Source of the DNA: Flavihumibacter fluminis
Lineage (GTDB): Bacteria > Bacteroidota > Bacteroidia > Chitinophagales > Chitinophagaceae
Length of the DNA: 64,000 nt
Assembly: GCF_021491375.1 (NCBI RefSeq)
Contig: NZ_JAKEVY010000003.1
Location: forward strand, 372,001 to 436,000
Direction of reading: 5' to 3'
This document shows, one piece after another, positions 16,803 to 24,490 of the stretch (positions within the stretch are counted from its first letter, which is position 1; each line of letters starts with the position of its first letter). The translations under genes and the position numbers were made by a program. The notes beneath the pieces were generated by a model. That model had not been told where the DNA came from and ran no database searches. It saw only the letters and a list, made by a program, of their open reading frames with translations.

Positions 16803-18020
16803 ATGGCATCCAAATTTGAGGTATACAGGGCTCAGATCCTGAAAGAATTGTGCTTTGGAAAACTACTGTCTGCTTCTGAACTCAGTAATCGCATTCAGCG
16901 AAGCCTGCCTCTTACCATCCGGGTCCTGGATGAATTGGTGAAGGAGGGAATGATTTTCGAGAAAGGATTTGCGCCTTCAACAGGAGGAAGAAGGCCACAG
17001 GTATATGCACTTGCACCGGAGCGCATGTACGCCATTGCTATTGCTATGGACCAGTTAACCACCAAAATTGCACTGGTTGATCTCGAGAATTTTAAAAAAT
17101 TAAATGAAAAGCGAATCAGTATGCCATTAAAGGATAACCCGGATTCTTTAGAGGAACTGATCGGCCTGATTAAAAACTATCTGCAGGAAATTTCAGTACC
17201 TGCTCATAAAATCCTGGGTGTTGGAATAGGCATGCCCGGTTTTATTGATCTTACCACGGGAGTTAATTATTCATTCTTCGAAAACAATGGCAAAAGTATT
17301 CCTGACCGAATGCAGAAGGAGCTGGGATTACCAGTTTACCTCGACAATGATTCCAGTTTGATTGCCCTGGCAGAATTGAAACTGGGAGGGTCCAAAGGCA
17401 AAAACAATGTAATGGTCATCAATCTATCCTGGGGAATTGGCCTGGGCATGATTGTAAATGGATCGCTTTTCAGGGGATACAATGGTTTCGCCGGGGAATT
17501 CAGCCATATCCCTCTCTTCAATAACAACAAACTCTGCGATTGCGGGAAGATGGGTTGCCTGGAAACCGAAGCTTCCATGAAAGTACTGGTTAACAGAGTA
17601 AAGGAAGGCATTGAATCGGGTCGTGTTACCAGCATAAAAACCTTGCCTGAAGATATGGACAGCGCTTTCGAGCTGATTATCCAGGCTGCGATCCGGGGAG
17701 ACCAGCTGGCAGTAGAGTTGATTTCCGAAATCGCTCTTATTATCGGTAAAGGAATTGCCATCCTCACACATATTATGAATCCGGAAGAAATTGTATTAAG
17801 CGGGAGAGGTGCTGCTGCCGGCAAATTATTACTTCCTCCTATTCAGCAAGCCTTGAACAGGTATTGCATACCCCGGCTTACTGCCCATACCCAGTTGAGA
17901 ATATCCGACTTAAATAAAGAAGCAGAACTCTACGGAGCCGCTGCCTTGGTGGTAGAACAGTTTGACAAACGATTCAGAAACAAACGCACCAATCCTGAAA
18001 ATTATCCATTTGCTGCCTAA
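16803..18020 (+). CDS. ROK-family transcriptional regulator (NagC/Mlc-like)
   Basis: 405 residues. An N-terminal winged helix (about 8-65, SASELSNRIQRSLPLTIRVLDELVKEG, then TGGRRP) is joined to a ROK sugar-kinase-like domain. The latter shows GIGMPGFID, LDNDSSLIALAE, GEFSHI and the zinc motif CDCGKMGCLE. The DND loop keeps an Asp where active ROK kinases have their base, yet the fused HTH points to a repressor that senses a sugar or sugar phosphate. Target genes are not adjacent: the next gene converges. The regulated sugar is unknown. Confidence 0.9.
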   Translation: MASKFEVYRAQILKELCFGKLLSASELSNRIQRSLPLTIRVLDELVKEGMIFEKGFAPSTGGRRPQVYALAPERMYAIAIAMDQLTTKIALVDLENFKKLNEKRISMPLKDNPDSLEELIGLIKNYLQEISVPAHKILGVGIGMPGFIDLTTGVNYSFFENNGKSIPDRMQKELGLPVYLDNDSSLIALAELKLGGSKGKNNVMVINLSWGIGLGMIVNGSLFRGYNGFAGEFSHIPLFNNNKLCDCGKMGCLETEASMKVLVNRVKEGIESGRVTSIKTLPEDMDSAFELIIQAAIRGDQLAVELISEIALIIGKGIAILTHIMNPEEIVLSGRGAAAGKLLLPPIQQALNRYCIPRLTAHTQLRISDLNKEAELYGAAALVVEQFDKRFRNKRTNPENYPFAA

Positions 18021-18028
18021 GCAGTTGA

Positions 18029-18331
18029 TTATCGGGCATTAATCCTTAGCGCATTTTCTGGTTTACGGAACAGGAATCGCTGCGCCAGCCAGCCAAGTGT
18101 AAAGCTGGGTACAAAATCTGTAAAGGGCAGGAGTTCTTCTGCATAAGCGAAAAATCCCCCAAGGGCTCCCTTCCATCCCCCAAATAATTTAAAAAACAAC
18201 AAACCTGATATCGGCGCCCAGATCAGATCGCCAAATTCACCCAAGACCGGTATGGCGTAGGTAAAGTATCCAACCAGGTCAAGCGCCAGGCAGATCAGCA
18301 GGGACGGTGTCTTTGGAAAGGAGTTTGTCAT
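18029..18331 (-). CDS. Small conserved Bacteroidota membrane protein
   Basis: About 100 residues from the ATG at 18331; the TTG at 18340 is less likely. The pattern ALDLVGYFTYAIPVLGEFGDLIWAPISG followed by FGGWKGALGGFFAYAEELLPFTDFVPSFTLGW is one I recognise as a conserved hypothetical in many Bacteroidota, with two or three membrane helices and conserved acidic residues within the membrane (GEFGD, EELLPFTD). No function is known to me. It is divergent from the thioredoxin-ApbE operon across a spacer that carries a CRP-like palindrome. Confidence 0.75.
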   Translation of the reverse strand: MTNSFPKTPSLLICLALDLVGYFTYAIPVLGEFGDLIWAPISGLLFFKLFGGWKGALGGFFAYAEELLPFTDFVPSFTLGWLAQRFLFRKPENALRINAR

Positions 18332-18393
18332 GCACAGCAAGACGTGGTAAAAACTGTAAAAGTTGTATTACAATCAAGAAAATCAGGTTCAAA

Positions 18394-18409
18394 TGTGAGA
18401 AATATCACA
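18394..18409. promoter_or_regulatory. CRP/FNR-like operator palindrome
   Basis: TGTGA-GAAATA-TCACA is a perfect TGTGA-N6-TCACA site, the canonical CRP half-site arrangement. It is 47 bases before the start of the thioredoxin-ApbE operon and 62 bases before the divergent membrane gene. Which CRP/FNR-family protein would bind in this organism is inference. A short direct repeat (TGAGATTAGA twice) follows at 18414-18434. Confidence 0.5.
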
Positions 18410-18456
18410 TGGGTGAGATTAGAATGAGATTAGATTCACATTAAAATAAAATTAAA

Positions 18457-18891
18457 ATGCCCTTTCTGGTCTCTATCCTACTCCTATTATCCCAGGCAAT
18501 TGCTCCCGTTTGGCTGCTGGATTTTTCGGAAGCTCAACAACAGGCAAAACAGGAACACAAGCAGATACTATTGAATTTTTCTGGCTCAGACTGGTGCGGA
18601 CCCTGTATCCGGCTTACAAAGGATGTATTTCAATCCCCTGAATTTGAAGACCTGGCTGCCAAAGAATTGGTACTGGTCAGGGCTGATTTTCCCAGGTCCA
18701 AAAAAAACCAGCTTACAGCTGAACAGCAGCATAAAAACGATGCATTGGCGGAGCACTATAACAGCAAAGGCAGTTTTCCATTAACCCTTCTGTTGGATGA
18801 AAATGGTAAAGTGATAAAGAGCTGGGAAGGCTACCCGGAAAACAAAGCAACCGGATTTTTAAGCGAATTACGAACCCTCACCCATGAATAA
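18457..18891 (+). CDS. Exported thioredoxin-fold protein (WCGPC)
   Basis: 144 residues. A signal peptide or anchor (1-16) is followed by a thioredoxin domain with the redox-active WCGPC at about 47-51 (FSGSDWCGPCIRLTKDV) and the cis-proline loop in GSFPLTLLLDENGKV. The Cys pair is intact, so a periplasmic thiol-disulfide role is expected. It is the first gene of a four-gene operon with apbE, DUF4266 and DUF3570, overlapping apbE by eight bases. In that setting it may keep cysteines of the flavinylated or Cys-rich partner reduced; that link is inference. Confidence 0.88.
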   Translation: MPFLVSILLLLSQAIAPVWLLDFSEAQQQAKQEHKQILLNFSGSDWCGPCIRLTKDVFQSPEFEDLAAKELVLVRADFPRSKKNQLTAEQQHKNDALAEHYNSKGSFPLTLLLDENGKVIKSWEGYPENKATGFLSELRTLTHE

Positions 18892-19840
18892 CGATCTTAA
18901 ACTATTGCAGTCAAACGGAAACCTGAGAAAACGATCCCTTCGCCTGATGGGGAATCGATTTGAAATAACTGTGCTGGAACCTGATGAAAACAGGGCCGCC
19001 TGGCTGATCGAACGGGCAATTGCTGAAATCAGCAGGATAGAAGGTTTGCTGTCCACCTTTCTTCCGGAGAGCGAAACAAACCTTATCAATGAAATGGCCG
19101 GAATTACTCCTGTTGAGGTATCTGGAGAAATGATCGCATTGATTCAGCGCGCCCAGCGAATTTCAGAGGTTACCCAGGGAGCCTTTGATTTGTCTTACGG
19201 ATCCATTGATAAACGACTCTGGAATTTTGACCTTACCATGAAATCGCTTCCCGATGCTGCAGTTGCCAGGAAATCGGTGAGGTTGATAAACTTTCGAAAT
19301 ATTGAAGTGGATCCCCTGAACCGGACCGTTTTTCTGAAAGAAAAAGGGATGCGGATCGGTTTTGGTGGAATCGGAAAAGGATATGCTGCAGATCGCGCCA
19401 AAGAAGTGCTTGTTAAGGAAGGGGTGACCAGTGGAATTGTAAACGCTTCAGGTGATCTTACTGCCTGGGGTAAACAGGAGAATGGGGAACCCTGGACGAT
19501 CGGAATAGCTGATCCCAATGCAGCCAATCACTTGTTCTCCTACATCAACATTACCGATATGTCTGTTGCTACTTCCGGTAACTATGAAAAGTTTGTTGAG
19601 ATCAATGGGAAACGTTATTCCCACACCATCGACCCTCGTACAGGCATGCCTGTTAGTGGAATAAAAAGTGTAACAATTATCAGTCCGTTTGCAGAACTCT
19701 CTGATGCTCTTGCTACTCCCGTTATGATCATGGGAACAGAAATTGGCCTGGATATGCTGAACCAGATGAAACAGGTTGCTGCGCTCATTATTGACGATTC
19801 TAACCGATTAAAGACAACCCGAAATATTCAATTGATATGA
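18884..19840 (+). CDS. apbE: FAD:protein FMN transferase
   Basis: 318 residues. ApbE attaches FMN covalently to Thr or Ser of exported redox proteins, using FAD and Mg. Family features: MGNRFEITVL near the start, the FGGIGKGYAADRAKEVL segment, NASGDLTAWGKQ and the metal/FAD-binding region VATSGNYEKF...HTIDPRTGMPV, then SDALATPVMIMG. No signal peptide is evident, so it may act at the inner face or start slightly differently; its start overlaps the thioredoxin gene. The likely substrate in the operon is discussed under the DUF4266 gene. Confidence 0.94.
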   Translation: MNNDLKLLQSNGNLRKRSLRLMGNRFEITVLEPDENRAAWLIERAIAEISRIEGLLSTFLPESETNLINEMAGITPVEVSGEMIALIQRAQRISEVTQGAFDLSYGSIDKRLWNFDLTMKSLPDAAVARKSVRLINFRNIEVDPLNRTVFLKEKGMRIGFGGIGKGYAADRAKEVLVKEGVTSGIVNASGDLTAWGKQENGEPWTIGIADPNAANHLFSYINITDMSVATSGNYEKFVEINGKRYSHTIDPRTGMPVSGIKSVTIISPFAELSDALATPVMIMGTEIGLDMLNQMKQVAALIIDDSNRLKTTRNIQLI

Positions 19841-20049
19841 TAAAAAAAATGGTAGTAGGTATTTTATTGCTAACCGGACTCAATAGCTGCCAGGTGGTAA
19901 AAGAGTTTCAGAAGAACCGCCTGAATGATGCGGAGATGATGTTAGGAAACCGCAAGGTGGAGAAAACAGAACTCAGCTTTCAATCCTACAGGGAAGGTGC
20001 TTCTGGTGCGAATGCCGGTAAATCCGGTGGTGGTTGTGGTTGCAATTAG
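19837..20049 (+). CDS. DUF4266 small Cys-rich lipoprotein
   Basis: 70 residues. A lipoprotein signal ends at LNSC18, and the mature peptide is about 52 residues with a conserved FQKNRLNDAEMML segment and the characteristic tail GGGCGCN. The stretch EGASGAN at about 53-59 resembles, but does not match, the SGAT-type target that ApbE flavinylates, with Asn in place of Thr. The start overlaps apbE by four bases. DUF4266 genes are, to my knowledge, typically next to apbE and DUF3570, which argues for a shared envelope redox module. Biochemistry is unknown. Confidence 0.85.
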   Translation: MIKKMVVGILLLTGLNSCQVVKEFQKNRLNDAEMMLGNRKVEKTELSFQSYREGASGANAGKSGGGCGCN

Positions 20050-20072
20050 AAACTGAAGAAGAAAACTAGTAC

Positions 20073-21266
20073 ATGAAAAAAATCTGCCTTACCGTAATAG
20101 GCCTCTATATTGGTTTATTAGCCGCTTTTTCTCAAACTGTCCAGGATAGTTCCTATCAAAAGCGCCGCCTGAAAATAGATGAGATCAACCTGGTATCCAG
20201 TTATTATCACCAGAATGGTGACCATGCTGCTGTTACCGGTGGCATTGGTTCCCAGAAGTTAACGGATCTGTCCAATTCGCTGGAAGTGAAGCTGATTCGG
20301 CTCGATCGTCAGCAACGAAAACAAACCTGGTCAGTTGATATTGGGTTGGATCACTACACGTCTGCTTCCTCAGATAAAATTGATCCCAAGACAGTAACCT
20401 CCGCCTCTTATGCGGATACCCGAATTTATCCTTCCGTTTCCTTCAGCCGTGAGAATGAAAAGAAAGGAACAGAGTGGGGAGGAGGATTATCCTTCAGTGG
20501 TGAATATGATTACACCTCAATCGGGGCGAATCTGCACGGGTCCAAAAAGACAGCCAATAAAATGGGTGAATTCACCGCGAAGGGCCAGGTATACATGGAT
20601 CGTATCAACCTGATTTATCCCATCGAACTAAGAGATGGCAACTCTCCAGATCCTTTAAAGCGAGGCGGAGACAGCAGGAATTCATACAGTCTGGCTTTGT
20701 CCTGGTCCCAGATTGTCAACCAGCGCCTGCAGGTCAGCTTTTTGCTGGATCTCATTCAGCAACAAGGCTATCTTTCTCTTCCGTTTAACAGGGTGTACTT
20801 TACAGATGGCACTGTACATGTGGAGCGATTACCGGACAGCAGATTCAAAATCCCGATTGGATTCAGAGCTAATTATTTTGCGGGGGACCGGTTTATTTTC
20901 AGATCGTATTACCGGTATTACAAAGATTCCTGGGGATTATCAGCCCATACTGCCAGTCTGGAAACGTCCATAAAGCTCAGCCCGTTTTATTCATTGTCGC
21001 CTTTTTACAGGTACTATCATCAAACGGCCATTGATTATTTTGCTCCCTACATGACCCATGCTCCAGGTAAAGAATTTTACAGCAGTAATTTTGATTTATC
21101 CCAGTTCAGCAGTCATTTCTTTGGAGGAGGTGTCCGGTTTTCTCCACCCAGGGGCATACTGGGAATCCAACACCTGAACAGTCTTGAACTTCGATATGGA
21201 CATTATACCCGCAGTAATACCTTACACTCGAATATTGTATCCGTGCATTTGAAGTGGAAGGGGTAG
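20073..21266 (+). CDS. DUF3570 outer-membrane beta-barrel protein
   Basis: 397 residues with a signal peptide (1-21, ending LLAAFSQ) and long alternating amphipathic strands rich in Tyr, Ser and Arg up to the terminal strand NIVSVHLKWKG, typical of an outer-membrane barrel. The N-terminal DEINLVSSYYHQNGDHAAVTGG segment is the DUF3570 signature. It is the last gene of the thioredoxin-apbE-DUF4266 operon, 23 bases after DUF4266. It may anchor or expose the small lipoprotein at the outer membrane; that is inference. It is followed by a 750-base repeat-rich non-coding block. Confidence 0.87.
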   Translation: MKKICLTVIGLYIGLLAAFSQTVQDSSYQKRRLKIDEINLVSSYYHQNGDHAAVTGGIGSQKLTDLSNSLEVKLIRLDRQQRKQTWSVDIGLDHYTSASSDKIDPKTVTSASYADTRIYPSVSFSRENEKKGTEWGGGLSFSGEYDYTSIGANLHGSKKTANKMGEFTAKGQVYMDRINLIYPIELRDGNSPDPLKRGGDSRNSYSLALSWSQIVNQRLQVSFLLDLIQQQGYLSLPFNRVYFTDGTVHVERLPDSRFKIPIGFRANYFAGDRFIFRSYYRYYKDSWGLSAHTASLETSIKLSPFYSLSPFYRYYHQTAIDYFAPYMTHAPGKEFYSSNFDLSQFSSHFFGGGVRFSPPRGILGIQHLNSLELRYGHYTRSNTLHSNIVSVHLKWKG

Positions 21267-21267
21267 G

Positions 21268-21478
21268 GAAGAGGAGACACGTGAGATGTGAGACGTCAGA
21301 CGTGAGAAGGGAGGAATGGAAGAGGGAACAAAGGAGATTGGAGACAAAGGAGATTGGAGACAAAGGAAACAGGAAGCAAAGGAGGCGGGAGACCGGAAGC
21401 AGGAGACGAAGGAGAAGGGAAACGAATGAGGCATGGAGGATGAGCATGGGAAGATGGAGGAATGGAAGAAATAGGGGG
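21268..21478. repeat. Dispersed purine repeat, locus 3
   Basis: The plus strand is almost all purine. Heptamers CGTGAGA/TGTGAGA/CGTCAGA come first (21283-21308), then GGAGGAATGGAAGAGGG, then a tandem GGAGACAAAGGAGATT unit three times, then GGAAGCAAAGGAGGCGGGAG-like units, ending with TGGGAAGATGGAGGAATGG. It contains GAGACAA at 21341 and 21357 and GAGACGA at 21403. Confidence 0.85.
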
Positions 21479-21777
21479 TACTGATTTCTGATGAATTTTA
21501 TGGTTACCTATAGGTGACATTACATAGGGTTAATGATGGCTATATGCAACAATAAAAATGCAGTTGAAACCATACCAGGGAATCTGGCCACCAGATTTTA
21601 TTGAGAGGCTATAAATTACTTTGAGTATAGCTTAATCTAATCTGGAATGGTTCATGCCTGTGGAGTATACTGGAGTGGTTGCAGAATGGTTCACTGGTGC
21701 TTCACTGGCGGTTCAAGAGTAGTGAAACAATGGTGCTAGAGTGGTTGTAATTGACTGAGTGGATAGAGAATAGTGGC
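21479..21777. other. Non-coding stretch between two repeat arrays
   Basis: About 300 bases with no open frame of note between repeat loci 3 and 4. The right half carries loose copies of a TGGTTCACTGG/GGAGTGGTTG type word (21650-21770), which suggests degenerated repeats. I see no RNA gene, promoter or terminator. Confidence 0.5.
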
Positions 21778-22016
21778 CGAATGGATGGAGAAAAGAGGCC
21801 GAAAGGGAAGAAAGTGAGACGTGAGATGTGAGACGTGAGACGTGAAAAGAGAAAAAGGTGAAAGGGGCCTACCTCTTTCACCTTTCACTTTTTCCATCTC
21901 CTGCCTCCTTTGTTTCCATTCTCCATGCCTCCTTCTTCCCGTTTCCCTTCTCCTTTGTCTCCCTTCTCCTTTGTTCCCTCTTCCATTCCTCCCTCTTCCA
22001 TTCTTCCTTTCCTCCA
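21778..22016. repeat. Dispersed repeat, locus 4 (large strand-switching palindrome)
   Basis: A purine half with heptamers (GTGAGACGTGAGATGTGAGACGTGAGA, 21812-21840, split here only for description) turns at GGTGAAAGG ... CTTTCACC (21869-21889) into a C/T half with TCTCCTTTGTCTCCCTTCTCC and TTCCATTCCTCCCTCTTCC units that end at the mqnC stop codon. The two halves can pair imperfectly over roughly 100 bases. Confidence 0.8.
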
Positions 22017-23141
22017 CTAATAAGTTATCACCTGCTCCTGTATCTGTTCCGGCATTTCGCGGAATTCATATTGCTGATTACGGAGCTGGGGTTCAAAGCC
22101 GGCTTCGCGGATGGCTGCCTGAATGCTTTTGTAGGTAAACCGATGCGGTGCTCCTGCAGCACTTACTACATTCTCTTCAATCATGATACTGCCAAAATCA
22201 TTCGCACCTGCATGCAGGCAGAGTTGTGCCACTTCCTTTCCAACTGTCAGCCAGCTGGCCTGGATGTTTTTCACATTCGGCAGCATGATGCGGCTGAGGG
22301 CAATCATCCGGATATATTCTTCTGTGGTAGTCAGGTTATGTACGCCCCGAATGCGTGCTAATAAGGTATCTACATCCTGGAATGTCCAGGGGATAAAGGC
22401 AATAAATCCTTTTACTCCATCCGGCTTGCGCGCCTGCACATCCCTCAGTTTTACCAGGTGCTCCATCCGTTCTTCAATGGTCTCGACATGCCCGAACATC
22501 ATGGTAGCAGAAGTGGTCAGGTTCAGTTTATGCGCTTCGTGCATGATATCCAGCCATTCCTGAGATCCGCATTTACCTTTGCTGATGAGGCGCCGTACCC
22601 GGTCCACCAGAATTTCTGCTCCAGGTCCCGGCAGGGAATCCATGCCTGCATCTTTTAGTGCTTTGAGCACTTCATGGTGCGATTTCTTTTCCAGTTTGCA
22701 GATATGGGCCACTTCGGGCGGTCCCAGTGCATGCAACTTAAGGTTGGGGAAGAGTTGCTTGAGCTGTTTGAACAGATCTACATAATAGGCCAGTCCAAGT
22801 TCGGGGTGATGGCCCCCCTGCAGCAGGAGCTGTTCTCCACCGTATTTAAAGGTCTCCTCAATTTTGACTTTGTAGGTGTCCAGATCAGTGATATAAGCCT
22901 CCGCATGTCCCGGAATCCGGTAAAAATTACAGAATTTACAATTGGCGATACAAACATTGGTGGTGTTCATATTCCGGTCTATAATCCAGGTCACTTTTCC
23001 ATGCGGCACCTGGATTTTACGTAAGGTATCGGCTACCTGCATCAGTTCAGCCAGGGGTGCATGGTGAAACAGGAAGACCCCTTCGGCTTCTGATAAAAAC
23101 TCGAAATTCAGGGCTTTGCGATACAGTTCTGCTAGTTGCAT
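22017..23141 (-). CDS. mqnC: Cyclic dehypoxanthinyl futalosine synthase
   Basis: 374-residue radical SAM enzyme that cyclises dehypoxanthine futalosine in the futalosine route to menaquinone. The cluster-binding motif CIANCKFCNFYR follows IIDRNMNTTNV, as in MqnC. Later family motifs are QLLLQGGHHPELGLAYY, GMDSLPGPGAEILVDRVR, TSATMMFGHVET and the C-terminal ASWLTVGKEVAQLCLHAGANDFG. The HHPEL and LPGPGAEI segments favour MqnC over its paralogue MqnE. It is the only menaquinone gene here. Its product feeds the quinone pool used by the ACIII complex at 42-51 kb. Confidence 0.93.
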   Translation of the reverse strand: MQLAELYRKALNFEFLSEAEGVFLFHHAPLAELMQVADTLRKIQVPHGKVTWIIDRNMNTTNVCIANCKFCNFYRIPGHAEAYITDLDTYKVKIEETFKYGGEQLLLQGGHHPELGLAYYVDLFKQLKQLFPNLKLHALGPPEVAHICKLEKKSHHEVLKALKDAGMDSLPGPGAEILVDRVRRLISKGKCGSQEWLDIMHEAHKLNLTTSATMMFGHVETIEERMEHLVKLRDVQARKPDGVKGFIAFIPWTFQDVDTLLARIRGVHNLTTTEEYIRMIALSRIMLPNVKNIQASWLTVGKEVAQLCLHAGANDFGSIMIEENVVSAAGAPHRFTYKSIQAAIREAGFEPQLRNQQYEFREMPEQIQEQVITY

Positions 23142-23167
23142 GATGCGATTTTATTCCAATTGACCAA

Positions 23168-23201
23168 CAAAATTAGGTTGTGAATGTTGGATGGGTTCAA
23201 A
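23168..23201 (-). promoter_or_regulatory. Candidate Bacteroidota promoter for mqnC
   Basis: On the minus strand TTTG at 23201-23198 is followed by 22 bases and TAATTTTG at 23175-23168, matching the TTTG...TAnnTTTG pattern, 27 bases before the mqnC start. Confidence 0.5.
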
Positions 23202-23254
23202 TAATTTATGACCGACGGTTGAATTCGGTTTCAAATTGATTGTAAATTCATTCA

Positions 23255-24466
23255 GTGCGCTACCTTACTAAACTCCTATTGATTGCCTGCTGCGCCTGTT
23301 TCCAGTCGGTAACGGCGCAGGAGTATTTTTCCCAGCCCCCGGCACAACTCATAACCAGCTTTGGTTTCAGAATGTATAGCGGAGGAGTGGTTACCCTGAG
23401 AGCAAAGCTGAACGATTTCCCGGATTCTTTGAATTTTATATTGGACACCGGCAGTGGTGGTATTTCCCTGGATTCCAGTACGGTAGCCCGATTAAAAATT
23501 CCTTCAGTTGCTTCGGACCGGACGATCAGGGGCATTGCAGGAGTAAAAAAAGTCCGGTTTGCCAATAATAACACACTTCATTTCCCCGGATTAACGGTAG
23601 ACAGCCTGAACTTTCACATCAATGATTATGAGATTCTGACAAGTGTCTATGGCGAACATATTGATGGTATTATCGGGTATAGTTTTCTATCCCGCTACAT
23701 TGTAAAGCTGGATTATGATACCAATCGAATCTCAGTGTTTTCACCAGGTACGATTCGGTATCCGAAGGGAGGTTTTATGATTCGTCCAAACCTTGCTACC
23801 ATTCCGGTTACCACCAACCGGATCAAAGAGGAGCGTAAAATCAATACCCGGTTTTTCTTTGATATCGGGGCTGGTTTATCCCTGTTGCTGACGGAGGATT
23901 TTATTGCCGACAGCAGTTTATACAGTAAAAAAAAGAAGTTCTGGACTACCCAGGCGGAGGGGCTGGGCGGGAAAGCATTCATGAAAATCACCACCACCAA
24001 AGAGTTTCGAGTCGGACCTTATAAATTTCGAAAGGTCCCGACTTTTATATTTGAAGATGAGTTCAATGTAACCTCCTATCCTTACCTGGGCGGACTCATA
24101 GGCAATGATCTATTACGTCGGTTCAATGTGATTTTCAATTATGAACGCAGGGAAATTTACCTGACTCCCAACAAACATTTTCGTGAACCGTTTGATTATG
24201 CATATACGGGCCTCGGTTTTTATTTCATCGATGGACAGGTAACCGTGACAGATATTATGCCTGGTTCACCGGCAGAAAAAGCAGGGTTCAAGGTTGGGGA
24301 TGTAATTATAGCAGTTGATAATAATATGAGCAGGAATATCCAGGCATACCGCAGCATGTTGCAGCAAACTGGGGCAAAATTGAAGTTCCTGGTAGTGAGA
24401 CAGGCAGATGGCGACCTGGAGGAACTCATCATGAAAGTGGGGAGTATTCTCAAAAAGAAGAAATGA
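23255..24466 (+). CDS. Exported retropepsin-like aspartyl protease with PDZ domain
   Basis: 403 residues from a GTG start. A signal peptide (1-21, ending VTAQ) is followed by two aspartyl-protease lobes: lobe 1 has the catalytic triad NFILDTGSGGISLD, lobe 2 has FFDIGAGLSLLL where the usual DTG is DIG. A PDZ domain (about 315-390) has VTDIMPGSPAEKAGFKVGDVIIAVD. The second motif deviates at the Thr position, as is common in Bacteroidota members. It is expected in the periplasm or on the surface. Lobe 1 alone could dimerise for activity. The next gene, an M16 peptidase, follows by 24 bases, so a proteolytic operon is likely. Confidence 0.88.
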   Translation: MRYLTKLLLIACCACFQSVTAQEYFSQPPAQLITSFGFRMYSGGVVTLRAKLNDFPDSLNFILDTGSGGISLDSSTVARLKIPSVASDRTIRGIAGVKKVRFANNNTLHFPGLTVDSLNFHINDYEILTSVYGEHIDGIIGYSFLSRYIVKLDYDTNRISVFSPGTIRYPKGGFMIRPNLATIPVTTNRIKEERKINTRFFFDIGAGLSLLLTEDFIADSSLYSKKKKFWTTQAEGLGGKAFMKITTTKEFRVGPYKFRKVPTFIFEDEFNVTSYPYLGGLIGNDLLRRFNVIFNYERREIYLTPNKHFREPFDYAYTGLGFYFIDGQVTVTDIMPGSPAEKAGFKVGDVIIAVDNNMSRNIQAYRSMLQQTGAKLKFLVVRQADGDLEELIMKVGSILKKKK

Positions 24467-24490
24467 GGTCTTTTGATTTAAGTTTGCAGT

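Noticed and set aside
21268-22016. CRISPR array
   Set aside because: Units are contiguous with no unique spacers of constant length, and there are no cas genes.
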